A stretch of DNA of 64,000 nt, taken from assembly GCA_032191485.1 (NCBI GenBank), contig JAVDOI010000041.1:1203501-1267500 (forward strand). The letters run 5' to 3'. Positions within the stretch are counted from its first letter, which is position 1. Each line of letters begins with the position of its first letter. A program made the translations under genes and the position numbers. Positions 45,621-55,400 of this stretch are shown here, piece after piece. The notes under the pieces were generated by a model. The model saw only the letters and a program-made list of their open reading frames with translations, was not told the DNA's origin and did not search any database. Source of the DNA: Leptoclinus maculatus (taxonomy: Eukaryota; Chordata; Actinopteri; Perciformes; Stichaeidae).

Positions 45621-45834
45621 TTTGTAGGATTATTATATTTGTTGCTGAACATTGCATTGTGCGGTACCACTCGGCACTGCTCGGTACCGCACCTGCCCCA
45701 ATTGGGCGCCTGCTCTGTGACTTGAGGCCTTGCAGCTGATTGTCATGTGTGCCTGATCCTTGAATTACAGAGTTTTTGGTCCCTATGTATATGATCAATT
45801 TTAAGGTGGAAACTCTTCTCTTTTCTGCTCCCAG

Positions 45835-46034
45835 GTTGAAAATGAAACCCGATGTGGTTCTGAGACGTCTGGCCATTGCCGTGGCTTCTAATGACCACAG
45901 CTACACGCCTCAGCTGGTCTCCGTTGCGGTCGGGAAGAACCGGCGTTCCCTGCAGGAGATCAGAGATATCCGGATCCCCAGCAATGTCACGGGCTACGTA
46001 GCCCTCTTGGAGAATGCCAACATCACACACCCCT
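45835..46034 (+). pseudogene. ZZEF1: ZZEF1-like exon 1 of 10 (DOC domain start)
   Basis: Acceptor CTGCTCCCAG; encodes LKMKPDVVLRRLAIAVASND, then SYTPQLVSVAVGK and IRIPSNVTGYVALLENAN, the beta-jellyroll DOC fold. Donor GTGAGC; phase 1 end. Confidence 0.8.
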
Positions 46035-46734
46035 GTGAGCCACCACCTGTCGATCTGTCTGCTTAGTGGAGTGTTTATTTACCTCAGGCTTGTGTGTTCC
46101 TTCACCGATGACTTGGAGAGGAACTGTCTTTCTCATATGCACCCCTCCTGTGGAGACAGAGCTTCTGTCAGCTACAGAAGAGCAGCCGCCGCTGGGTTCA
46201 TAGATAGTTGGGTGGTTAAATGCCTCACTTTGAATCCTCATGCAAGCCTCCATAAACTCTTGATTTCCACCTTCACCCTCAGGCCTCAAAGGACCATATG
46301 TGGAGACACATCTACCTTTTATTAGAAGTTGTCTAGCCACACAGAAGCAAGGCTAAAACACACAAGCTCTGTTTTTGCTAGGGGATATATATTTATATAT
46401 ATATATATGAATGAATGAGGAAAACAGAAACTGAGGATCGATTGGTCCAGGCAGCTGTGAGCAGGAAAACAGCTAGCAGAGGTTCAGATAATGGTGACAA
46501 GTTCATCATTGTATTTTAATTATGTGGCTCTGTATGATTTGCAAAAATCACAATGAGCCAAATAAAATGCTTTGCATTGGATTTAGTTTCTCATATTTGC
46601 GATTAGGTTCATTTGTGTCTCCCTCAATCATCATCAGCTCTCAGAGGGAGAAGCAACCTGTTGTGGCATTCTTTTTGCGTGATGTATTCCATCAGTCTGC
46701 TAACTGCATCATCTCTTCTGGCACCAAACCCCAG

Positions 46735-46945
46735 ACATCAAGATTAACATGAAGCGGTGCCTGAGCGACGGATGTGACACGCGGATTCGTGTCTTGAAGA
46801 CACTGGGCTATCAGATTACCAAGAGCAAAGAGGTGTCTGTTTCGGATGCTTCAGCCATCTGGTACCTGTCTCTCCTCACCTCCTTGGTCACCGCATCCAT
46901 GGACACCAACCCTGCTCTGGCTCAGACTGTCCTTCAGAGCACACA
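46735..46945 (+). pseudogene. ZZEF1: ZZEF1-like exon 2 of 10 (DOC domain end)
   Basis: Encodes YIKINMKRCLSDGCDTRIRV and ASAIWYLSLLTSLVTASMD; the CLSDGCDTRI signature ends the DOC fold. Donor GTAAGA; in phase with its neighbours. Confidence 0.85.
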
Positions 46946-47071
46946 GTAAGACACACCCCCCTTGTGGTTTTGAATATGTAATAGAAAGAAAGAAAGAATG
47001 TGTGTAAGTGTAGTGTTTTGTCCAGTGCTTGTGTTCTGAGGGCTTTTTTGTGTGTCTTGTGTTTCTCCTAG

Positions 47072-47188
47072 ACGAGCCTTACGACACATGCCTCCGTTGT
47101 CCCGAACACCGTCGTCCACAGAGTTCCCCAAGTTCTTCTCTTTGAACATCCTGGAGGAGGTGGATGGATTTCTCCTCAGGATAGCAGA
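47072..47188 (+). pseudogene. ZZEF1: ZZEF1-like exon 3 of 10
   Basis: Encodes RALRHMPPLSRTPSSTEFPK and FFSLNILEEVDGFLLRIA. Acceptor TCTCCTAG, donor GTAATG (weaker). Confidence 0.8.
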
Positions 47189-47640
47189 GTAATGACCTGC
47201 TGCGATCATATCAGCACACTCACCCATCACTGCCACGCTCAGCTCGTAACGCTGACGTCATCGCGTTGAAAACTGACTCAAATCAAAGTATTGATTTCCC
47301 AGGGCGATAAAACTCTATTTCCGTTCCGTTTGATCTGTAAATCATTAACAGCAGCAGCAGCAACAACATGACTAAAATAAACCTCACTGGCTAATTATCA
47401 ACCATAGTTCTGTAGGCTATGTTTATTCACACATACAGTCGACATTGTTCCCACAATGTTGGTCTAAACTGGAGTTTTTGTCAGCAAATTTTGGAACATT
47501 TGGAATTCATGACCCCGCATGAAAATATACTTATTTAGAGGAAATACGCCTGACACTCTGAAATAGAGCCACAAAAGATCATTTGATTGGACACAAGTTG
47601 CACTTCCAAACTAACTAGTTTGTTCTTTGCTCCCGTGTAG

Positions 47641-47819
47641 CTGCTGTGTGAGTCCCGATGCAGAATTGACCCTCCTGGCCTTCGCTCTGGCCAGAGGCAG
47701 CGTGGCAAAAGTGCTCCAGGCGCTGTCCTGCATCAGCGATCATTTAAAGACGGAGTACGAGGCCTCCTCCCTCATCGTGCCTTTGGCCTCCGTTAGGCTG
47801 CGGCTACTTAATCGCAATG
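47641..47819 (+). pseudogene. ZZEF1: ZZEF1-like exon 4 of 10
   Basis: Acceptor CCGTGTAG; encodes DCCVSPDAELTLLAFALARG, then SVAKVLQALSCISDHL and PLASVRLRLL. Donor GTAACG. Confidence 0.85.
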
Positions 47820-48063
47820 GTAACGCCCTGCTTTACTCTGATTCACACGAGGCCGTTTGAAACCTTAGACCAGGGAGAGAAAGTGCTGAGCCGACAAGGA
47901 GGAGATGCATTAGTGGACTACTCGGTGGAAAATCGCTTATTCTGTTACAAAGCTGCACTTCAGTGTGGTGAAAGTTGCCTCCCAGTATAGGAATGAAATG
48001 ATAACCTCTATGGACAATGATCAGCTGATGTCATAGGGAATGTCATAATGCGTTGTGTTACAG

Positions 48064-48206
48064 GGAAGCCCCTCCAGTTGCACCTCCATAACCAAATGTT
48101 TTTACACTCCAAAGGTTTCCTCACAGAAGGTGGCAGAAAGAGAGCCAGTGTGATCCTGTCGACAGAGGACCAGAGTAACTTCCAGATCACTCCGATGAAG
48201 ATCAAA
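48064..48206 (+). pseudogene. ZZEF1: ZZEF1-like exon 5 of 10
   Basis: Encodes GKPLQLHLHNQM, SKGFLTEGGRKRASVILSTE and QSNFQITPMKIK. Acceptor TGTTACAG, donor GTGAGG; phase 0 end. Confidence 0.8.
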
Positions 48207-48307
48207 GTGAGGCTCCGTTTGATTTCACCGTTTCATTGAGAATTTCAAAGCGACGGCGACGGAGGATTTCCGGTGCTTAACGCTTCCTCTCCGGTTTGTG
48301 TGATCGG

Positions 48308-48401
48308 GTGTGAAAAGGAGCCATTGGTGTGAAATGCGGCCTGGTGTTCACTTACAAGGAGGAAGACGCTACAAGGACTTCAAAGAGTTTGTACGAGACA
48401 A
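48308..48401 (+). pseudogene. ZZEF1: ZZEF1-like exon 6 of 10, disrupted
   Basis: The expected exon begins at 48308, but the bases before it read CGG instead of an AG acceptor. Its second codon is TGA (48311), where an Arg is expected, and one base is lost between TYKEED and YKDFKEFVRDK. The rest (KGAIGVKCGLVFTY) still resembles ZZEF1, and a donor GTAAGG at 48402 survives. These three lesions are the clearest evidence that the gene copy is dead. Confidence 0.75.
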
Positions 48402-48632
48402 GTAAGGATCCCTTTACAGCCGGCTGAATCTTACTTTTCATGATATTTCAGAGGACAGCTGTGATGAGCAGAAACATGCTGCCAAATGTATTACATGCAG
48501 GACAATCTAAGAAGACGATACTGGTTCAGTATAGTTAGTCTGTGTGAGTTCTGGCACCCCTCAGCAGTGTGGGGGTCTGCCTTAGTGGTTCATGTGAATG
48601 GCTGACACACCATTCTGTCACCTGACCTGCAG

Positions 48633-48738
48633 TGTGAAGATTCCAACACAGTCAGAGGACGAGCCGATCGGCTGCTTTGAGCTTGAGGATGACTGGAACG
48701 ATGTGGAGATCAAGCTGCAGCAGTGTCGCGTTGCAAAG
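48633..48738 (+). pseudogene. ZZEF1: ZZEF1-like exon 7 of 10
   Basis: Acceptor CTGACCTGCAG; encodes NVKIPTQSEDEPIGCFELED and DWNDVEIKLQQCRVAK. Donor GTACAC. Confidence 0.85.
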
Positions 48739-48987
48739 GTACACACTGCATCCAGGACACACTTTGTCTTTCTTCCTCACATTTCAACCTCATCATTTCA
48801 TTCTGTAACACTGTTTTGTGTTACTTCAACATCTTGTTATTTGGTAGTATTCAGGGCTTCCTAAATGCACTAAAAAGAGAACAGGTATGGCTCCATACTA
48901 AAGTAGGCTAAATGAAGGCCATCGTTTTCAATGTGCTGTCATTGTCAAGGAACAACAGCTCTCATTCTTCTGTTTTCCTTGTCTCAG

Positions 48988-49206
48988 TTCCTGATGGTGA
49001 CATTCCTCTGCACCAGGCAGGACTCTGCCGAGCGCCTTGGAGTGCAGTCCCTCACCTTCAGTGGCTATCTGTGTCCCGGGCCAGAGAGGCTCGGAGACCT
49101 GGACAACCTCAGTCCAGAGGGGGAGAGCTTGGACTGTGATGCTGCCACTGGCCTTCGTCTACTTAACAAGACCCTCTTCTTCATCCAGCAGCTTACAGGC
49201 GACATG
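48988..49206 (+). pseudogene. ZZEF1: ZZEF1-like exon 8 of 10
   Basis: Acceptor TTGTCTCAG; encodes FLMVTFLCTRQDSAERLGVQ, SLTFSGYLCPG and LLNKTLFFIQQLTGDM, open for 73 codons. Donor GTGACT is weak but in the expected place. Confidence 0.85.
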
Positions 49207-49481
49207 GTGACTGCTCATCACTACCGCAGTAATCATTTAAATATCAGTAATATCAATAGATTTTGGTGGGATTACCGTGAAATACCACTCTATAGCTGAA
49301 GACATTGCACGTTGTTTTCAGTCTGCCCACTTATTGTCATTAGGAGACACGCAACATGTCCTTTTACTGTACTGCTGAACTGTTGAGGGTAAAGGGATAC
49401 TTCATATGTATGATGGTTCATGTGTTGTGTTACTTTGTTGTTGTTGTTAAAGACTGTCGCCCTCTCACTCCATTTCTGCAG

Positions 49482-49573
49482 GATGCCGCTCACTTCAAGC
49501 AGAAGTATCTTCTGGACTTCAGTGGTCTCGGCCTGAACCTCTTTTGGAACTTCTACAGTAAACTCAGGGAGAT
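49482..49573 (+). pseudogene. ZZEF1: ZZEF1-like exon 9 of 10
   Basis: Acceptor TTTCTGCAG; encodes DAAHFKQKYLLDFSGLGLNL and FWNFYSKLRE. Donor GTGAGT. Confidence 0.85.
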
Positions 49574-49713
49574 GTGAGTAGCAGTACTGTCACTGCAGCC
49601 ATAAGTACAACAATAATGACCATTTGGCCTGATCAGGCTCATTGGTCAGTCACTGGAACACATGCATTGGTATGAGGGTCTCACTTGTAATAGAGCATTT
49701 GTCTTTGTCACAG

Positions 49714-49934
49714 TGAGGGAGAGGAGGTGTTGAAGAGCAGAGTCCTGCTGCTCCAACTGATGCAGAACTGTTTCCCCATGCTGCCCGACCCGCTGGATCC
49801 CCGGGGCCCAGAGGAGAGCAGAGGGCCAGATGAAGGAGCCACAGCAGCGGCTTGTCCATCCACGTCTAGCAGTGCAGAGCCTCCGTCTGAACCTGTTAGG
49901 GCCGTCTGCGAACTCTACACTCACCTTTGCCTCG
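49714..49934 (+). pseudogene. ZZEF1: ZZEF1-like exon 10 of 10 (last present)
   Basis: Acceptor TTGTCACAG; encodes EEVLKSRVLLLQLMQNCFPM, a Pro/Glu/Ser-rich loop and VRAVCELYTHLCL. Donor GTAAGA. The next ZZEF1 exon is not found in the following 500 bp, where APPL1 begins. Confidence 0.85.
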
Positions 49935-50438
49935 GTAAGAACCCGCCGGCTTTGGTACAAATGGGAGTAGTGAGACGTGTTTGGTGGAATGGTCACCAAT
50001 GGATAAAGCAATCACAAGGAACGTTCATGTTGTGTTGATTTCGGCGGCCCTTGTGGACAATAGCGGTAGTGTTTCTATGAGCACCAGCGGCTCATGTCGT
50101 GAAGGTCTTGAGCTGTTTTGGAAGCGTGTGAAAGAAGGATGCAACAGATGTCGAATGTGCTTTTTAAGCCCAGCTGGTTGCAGGATGCACAGCAATGATA
50201 GCGCAGCAGAACAATTTAAGTTCTTCTCTTATCTTATGAGGTAATGTACCTGAATTCGTGGCTATGTAATATTAATAACCGTAATATGACGATGTTGAAG
50301 CAAAGTAAACTTTGTTTAAAAACAAATATATGAACCACTGAAATGTTCAGCAACTGAGGAAGACAGTAGCTGTGCAATGAGATAATAAGATAACGGGAAA
50401 CAATATGCTGATGCGTCTTCATCTGTGTTTGTTCTCAG
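49935..50438 (+). other. Junction interval between ZZEF1 and APPL1 fragments
   Basis: 504 bp with no recognised exon or element; short open frames only. The breakpoint between the two genes must lie here. Confidence 0.6.
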
Positions 50439-50521
50439 ATCAGTTTCTTTAAACTGGGTTCAGAAAATCTCACCCAGCAGTGGGAGGACTTCCTGGGAAC
50501 CATAGGAACCAGTGTCCAGAA
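50439..50521 (+). pseudogene. APPL1: APPL1 exon: C-terminal BAR helix
   Basis: After TTGTTCTCAG the exon encodes ISFFKLGSENLTQQWEDFLG and TIGTSVQ. Donor GTAAGA. Confidence 0.85.
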
Positions 50522-50687
50522 GTAAGACTCCCCCCTCCCCCCCCCTCCCCCATCACCTCCTCATGTTTGTTTGTTCTACAGTCAAGGTCTCAAATGCTTT
50601 GTTTTATTTACTTGAACTCAGTTTAAGTTTGAGGAATATTGCAAAATGGATGGAAACATGACAGCAAAGTGAAGGCCAACATGTGAC

Positions 50688-50692
<5 letters not shown>

Positions 50693-50729
<37 letters not shown>
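50693..50729 (+). repeat. (GT)n tract at the splice acceptor
   Basis: A GT run replaces the usual pyrimidine tract directly before the TAG acceptor at 50728-50730. A CA run with CATGCATGCACGC interruptions follows the exon at 50899-50996. Confidence 0.85.
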
Positions 50730-50730
<1 letters not shown>

Positions 50731-50892
50731 CGTGCGTCGGGAGATGGAGAAGGAGGTCGGGCAGATGCAGGAGACCATCCAGGAGATGGAGACGTCATGT
50801 GACCAACTGTACGCACCGTGTGACCCTGACCCCGCCCACTCGCCCGTCTGTCGCAACCTGACCAGGAAACAGGGCTACCTGTACATCCGCAA
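50731..50892 (+). pseudogene. APPL1: APPL1 exon: BAR-PH connector
   Basis: Encodes VRREMEKEVGQMQETIQEME, then PDPAHSPVCRNLTRKQGYLY and IRK, the start of the PH domain. Donor GTAGGA. Confidence 0.85.
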
Positions 50893-50920
50893 GTAGGACA
50901 CACACACACACACATGCATG

Positions 50921-50964
<44 letters not shown>

Positions 50965-51351
50965 CATGCACGCACACACACACACACACACACACAAATT
51001 GAAATCAAACACCTTTACTAAGCTTGTTTGCAAGATGTTTAGTCAATGCTGATCTATAAAGGAGACCATGAAGCACATCTTTAAGGGAAAAACACAGAAT
51101 AGAAATATTGACTCATAAATAGTCACTGATTGTTTTGTGTTACACTCAAACAAATTGCTCCCATATTTACGCCATTGACTGGACTGAAAACAAATCAAAC
51201 ATAATACAAAATAAAATCATACAAGTAAAAAGATGTTAAACATAAACTAAACATTTAAAATGAGCTGTTATCTGGTGTTGAAGTTGAAAATAAGTTTTGC
51301 CGTTGGTGTCGTCTTCCAGGACCTAACGTAGCTCTTCTTTGTGTCCCTCAG

Positions 51352-51540
51352 TAAGACGGGGCTGGTGTCTTCGTCCTGGGAGCGTCAGTACTTCTTCACG
51401 CAGGGCGGTAATCTGATGCAGCAGGGCCGCGGCGAGGTGGCGGGCGGTCTGGTCACCGACCTCGACAACAGTTCCGTCATGGCGGTCGACTGCGACGACC
51501 GGCGCTTCTGCTTCCAGGTCACTTCCTTCGATGGCAAGAA
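51352..51540 (+). pseudogene. APPL1: APPL1 exon: PH domain core
   Basis: Encodes KTGLVSSSWERQYFFTQGGN, AGGLVTDLDNSSVMAVDCDD and RRFCFQVTSFDGKK, the phosphoinositide-binding PH fold. Acceptor GTCCCTCAG; donor GTGAGA. Confidence 0.9.
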
Positions 51541-51650
51541 GTGAGAGGACTCCCGCTGTTCTTTAACATTTGTGCTTCGAGATGTTTTCTCCATTCTTAA
51601 GTGTTCAAGACACGGAGGAGTATAAATGCCACTTTTGTGCTTTTCGTCAG

Positions 51651-51693
51651 GCTGGTGTGGCTGCAGTCGGAGAGCAGGAAGGACTGCGAGGAG
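51651..51693 (+). pseudogene. APPL1: APPL1 exon: PH domain C-terminal helix, part 1
   Basis: A 43-bp exon encoding LVWLQSESRKDCEE after TTTTCGTCAG; donor GTAAAA. Confidence 0.8.
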
Positions 51694-51775
51694 GTAAAAT
51701 TATTTCTTTCTCCTGTCACGTGACCTGCTCTGTTTTTGTCTTCACGCCGTCTCCTCTGCTGCTTTCCTCCTCCAG

Positions 51776-51832
51776 TGGATCTCCACCATCAACAACATCT
51801 CCAAAAGGATCTACCTGAGTGAGAACACAGAG
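51776..51832 (+). pseudogene. APPL1: APPL1 exon: PH domain C-terminal helix, part 2
   Basis: A 57-bp exon encoding WISTINNISKRIYLSENTE; acceptor CCTCCAG, donor GTCTGT. The segmental duplication seen at the window start is in register from the last base of this exon. Confidence 0.85.
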
Positions 51833-52106
51833 GTCTGTGTCCTACTTCCCTCATTAACTTCCATTTCATGTGTTTTTATTTACTCGGTCACTGGTCGTTT
51901 GGCAGCCATCTTTAGATGTAGTCCAGCCTGGTTTCACACTTCTGATTTGTCGATTTGATTAAAGAACGTAAGTCGACCAATCGGAGCAAAATACATGTCC
52001 GCATATATAAAAGGACGTCTTATGACCTGGCACTACCACAGACATCGCACATCCACAAGTCACCACCACTGTTAACTAAAGTCAGACGCTGTCATCCCAT
52101 TGGCAG

Positions 52107-52198
52107 GAGCTGGCAGCCAGAGTGAACCAATCAGCTCTCGAGGCCGTGACGCCGTCGCCGTCCTTCCAGCAGAGACACGAGAGCATGAGGCCCAGCAG
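52107..52198 (+). pseudogene. APPL1: APPL1 linker exon, copy B (intact; empty ERV site)
   Basis: A 92-bp uninterrupted exon starting ELAARVNQSALEAVTPSPSF. It is the pre-insertion allele of the exon broken by ERV-1 in copy A; GAAC occurs once here. Confidence 0.9.
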
Positions 52199-52199
52199 G

Positions 52200-52243
<44 letters not shown>

Positions 52244-52349
52244 TGTGAGACTTTATGTTAGAAGACCACCAGTGTCAAAACATAGTGTGATCAACAACCT
52301 CGTAACCAATCAGCTGTCAGATATAATGAAGACCGACTCTCTCTCTCAG

Positions 52350-52452
52350 TAAAGGGCGAGCGGGCCGAGCGAGCAGCATCAGCTCTGTCGGGTCCGAGCC
52401 GTCGCCCGCCCTCTCTGTGCTCTCATTGGACGCCCTGGTTGCCCCCGGACAC
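52350..52452 (+). pseudogene. APPL1: APPL1 linker exon, copy B, truncated
   Basis: Starts like 6213 but has an extra C at 52441-52446 (CCCCC versus CCCC), which shifts the frame. It stops after GGACAC, where the first macrosatellite unit begins. Confidence 0.85.
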
Positions 52453-55400
52453 TCCTCTAAAGATCTCTAAGACCTGAATGAGAGAGACACAGAGAGATAG
52501 AGGGAGAGGAGTGTGTGTGTGTCTCAGTGCCTCTGTGTGTTTATCAACACTAATGAGCTCATATGAACACCTGTGTGAGAGATTAGAGTGAACAGTGATT
52601 TTCAACAAAACTACCTGTCAAACATATGCCCGTCATACCAAAACCATGAGACTAATCAATAAAATATGGATACCGTGAGAGAGATAAGACTCTGCCAAAC
52701 GCGGTAAAGTGATTTTTATGTTTGTGGTGTTAAAAATGTGAGCTACAGCGCAAGATACAAAACTGGTACCGTCTGCTTTCTTTGAGGAATTAGTGGTCAG
52801 ATTTAACATGGAGTCTAATAGGGCAGTTGGTTGGAGTTCATGTCGCTCTAAGGCTCCCTGAACCAAATGTGTAAATCTGTGGGATTCCACAGTCAGTTTT
52901 TTACGACAAGGACAAGATTAGCTACATTTCCATCCCAAAATTATGCATGAAGAGTGAAAATTGTGGAGTCGGTGGCAAAAGACAAATCTTTTTTTCATAA
53001 GAATTTCAAGCTCCTCTTCACTCTAGCGCTGACATCACGCACTCTAAGCAGCGCAATACACACCCATTATAAAGTCAGAAAAGGACTGAAAAATCATAAA
53101 AGTAAAAATGCTACAGTTCAAAAAGTATAAAAGATATCAACAAGCTGAATCATTCAGCAATAGTTAAGGATTTTCTCAACATTTGAAAGTTGAAATGACT
53201 TCTGTAGCTGAAAGTATGAGGAAGTTGAAGGATTTGAAAGTTTAAAAAGTTAAAGAGGATTTTAAACTTTTCTCCATAGAAACCCATTCAAAATAAAAAT
53301 TGCAAAAAGCTTAATAATTCAAAGAGTTTAAAGATTAGAAATATGAAGAGACATAGCACACATGAGCTGAAAGAGCTGAACATTTTGATAGTTGAACGGT
53401 TTCTGTAGCTTAAAAATTGTGGAAGGAGAAGCGTTGCAAAATATGTACGGAAGAAATATAATAACTAGAAAATGCATTTCCTGCTGAAAATGCGTTGGAA
53501 TGCTGAAAGCTGAAATGAATCGCAAAAACATTGCTGAAAATACAGAACTGGGAGACTACCTGTCTGAATAATGTTGAAGCCCGAAAGCATTTAAACTGCA
53601 CTGCTGAAAACCCTTCTAGTTGAAATGTCTAACTATGGTGTCTGTAGCTGAAAGTATGAGGAAGAAGAAGGCTTTGAAAGTTGAAGATTTTCTCCATACA
53701 CATCCCATTAAAAACAAATTGCAAAAAGCTTAATAATTCAAAAAGTTTAAAGATTACAAATATGAAAAGTCATATCATCTCTCTCCTGAAAGCTGAACAT
53801 TTTGATATTTGAACGGTTTCTGTAGCTTAAAAAAATGTCAGTAGTAGTGATATTTGTAGTTGTAGTAGAAGTTGTAGTTGTAGTAGAAGTATTATTAGTA
53901 GTAGAAGTATAAGTAGCATTAGAATAAGTACTTGTAGTAGCAGGAGTGATATTTGTAGTAGTAGTAGTAGTAGTAGTAGTAGAAGTTGTAGTTGTAGTAG
54001 AAGTATTATTAGTAGTAGAAGTATTAGTAATTAGAAGAAGTAGTAGTATCAGTAGTCGTAGTAATAGCTGTAGTAGTGGTAGTAGTATTTAATATAACAG
54101 TAGTAGTAGTAGAAGAAGAAGTAGTAGTAATAGTAATGGCAGTATTTGAAGTAGCAGTAATAGCAGTAGTAGTAGTACTAGTAGCAGTAGTAGTAGTAGA
54201 AGTAATACTAGAAATATTAGCAGCAGTAGTAATAGTTGTCGCAGTATTAGTAAGAGCATTCTTTATTTCAACAAAAAAGCCTAATTTTGAGCTTAATGTT
54301 TAAATAGTTAATCCATGAGGCTTTTATTTTGAAAGGGTGGGGCTGGGTGGGGGAGAGAGGAGACATAATCAGAATGTATGAAACACACAGAGGTTATTAA
54401 ATGACAGTCTTCATCACAAGCATTCCAGTTAGAATTCATTCTGTGGGGCTTTTATTTTAAAATGGTGTGTCTGTGTGTGTGTATGTGTGGTGGGGGGGGG
54501 GGGGGAGTCCTCTAAGACCTGAATGACTGTATGAGAGAGAGACACACACACACAGAGAGACAGACAGAGACAGACAAACAGACACAGAGAGAGAGAGAGA
54601 GACAGAGAAAGACAGAAAGAGAGAGAGAGAGACAGAGAGAGAGAGAATGTTGAAGGCCGAAAGCATTTAAACTGCACTGCTGAAACCCCTTCTAGTTGAA
54701 ATGTCTAACTATGGTGTCTGTAGCTGAAAGTATGAGGAAGAAGAAGGCTTTGAAAGTTCAAGTTTAACAGGATTTGAAGATTTTCTCCATAGACATCCCA
54801 TTAAATAAAAATAGCTAAAAGCTTAATAATTCAAAGTTTAAAGATTAAAGATATGGAAAGTCATATCACCTCTATCCTGAAAGCTGAACATTTTGATATT
54901 TGAACGGTTTCTGTAGCTTAAAAAAACTGTCAGCAGTAGTGATATTTGTAGTAGTAGTAGTAGAAGTTGTAGTTGTATTAGAAGTATTATTAGGAGTAGA
55001 AGTATTAGTAGCATTAGAATAAGTACTAGTTGTAGCAGTAGTGATATTTGTAGTAGCAGTAGTAGTAGAAGTTAGCATTTCAGTTAGAATTCATTCTATG
55101 GGGCTTTTATTTTAATATGGGGTGTGTGTGTGTGTGGGGGGGGGGGGGGGAGGGTCCTCTAAAGATCTCTAAGACCTGAATGAGAGAGAGACACAGAGAG
55201 ATAGAGGGAGAGCAGTGTGTGTGTGTGTGTGTGTGTGTCTCAGTGCCTCTGTGTGTTTATCAACACTAATGAGCTCATATGAACACCTGTGTGAGAGATT
55301 AGAGTGAACAGTGATTTTCAACAAAACTACCTGTCAAACATATGCCCTTCATACCAAAACCATGAGCCTAATCAATAACATATGGATACCGTGAGAGAGA

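Larger units (their letters stand above)
45835..49934 (+). pseudogene. ZZEF1: ZZEF1-like partial gene: ten exons (DOC domain and following region)
   Basis: Ten exons in order, with matching phases, encode a contiguous part of ZZEF1 (zinc finger ZZ-type and EF-hand containing 1, about 2,960 aa in human), roughly the APC10/DOC domain and the next 350 residues. Exons: 45835-46034, 46735-46945, 47072-47188, 47641-47819, 48064-48206, about 48308-48401, 48633-48738, 48988-49206, 49482-49573 and 49714-49934. The EF-hand exons before and the rest of the protein (CUB-like, ZZ fingers) after are absent. One exon is ruined (acceptor, stop, frameshift), so this copy is a fragmentary pseudogene. Identification rests on remembered protein similarity. 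Confidence 0.75.
50439..52452 (+). pseudogene. APPL1: APPL1-like partial gene, copy B (last BAR exon to linker)
   Basis: Exons at 50439-50521 (end of BAR), 50731-50892 (BAR-PH link and PH start), 51352-51540, 51651-51693, 51776-51832 (PH), 52107-52198 and 52350-52452 (linker) are in phase and well spliced, and match APPL1, an early-endosome adaptor that binds Rab5 and receptors such as AdipoR. The first exons (most of BAR) and the PTB domain are absent, and the final exon is frameshifted and cut by satellite DNA. The match favours APPL1 over APPL2 (ISFFKLGSENL, QSALEAVTPSPSF). This copy cannot make a normal protein. Confidence 0.85.
51832..52452 (+). repeat. Segmental duplication, copy B
   Basis: Partner of 1-6314 without the ERV. 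It carries a longer GT run after the linker exon and the extra C described above. Confidence 0.85.

Noticed and set aside
45601..46340. Minus-strand ORFs across the first ZZEF1-like exon
   Set aside because: Antisense to a clearly conserved plus-strand exon with splice sites.
49935..50438. A functional ZZEF1-APPL1 fusion gene
   Set aside because: The splice phases do not match, one ZZEF1 exon is dead and the last APPL1 exon is truncated.
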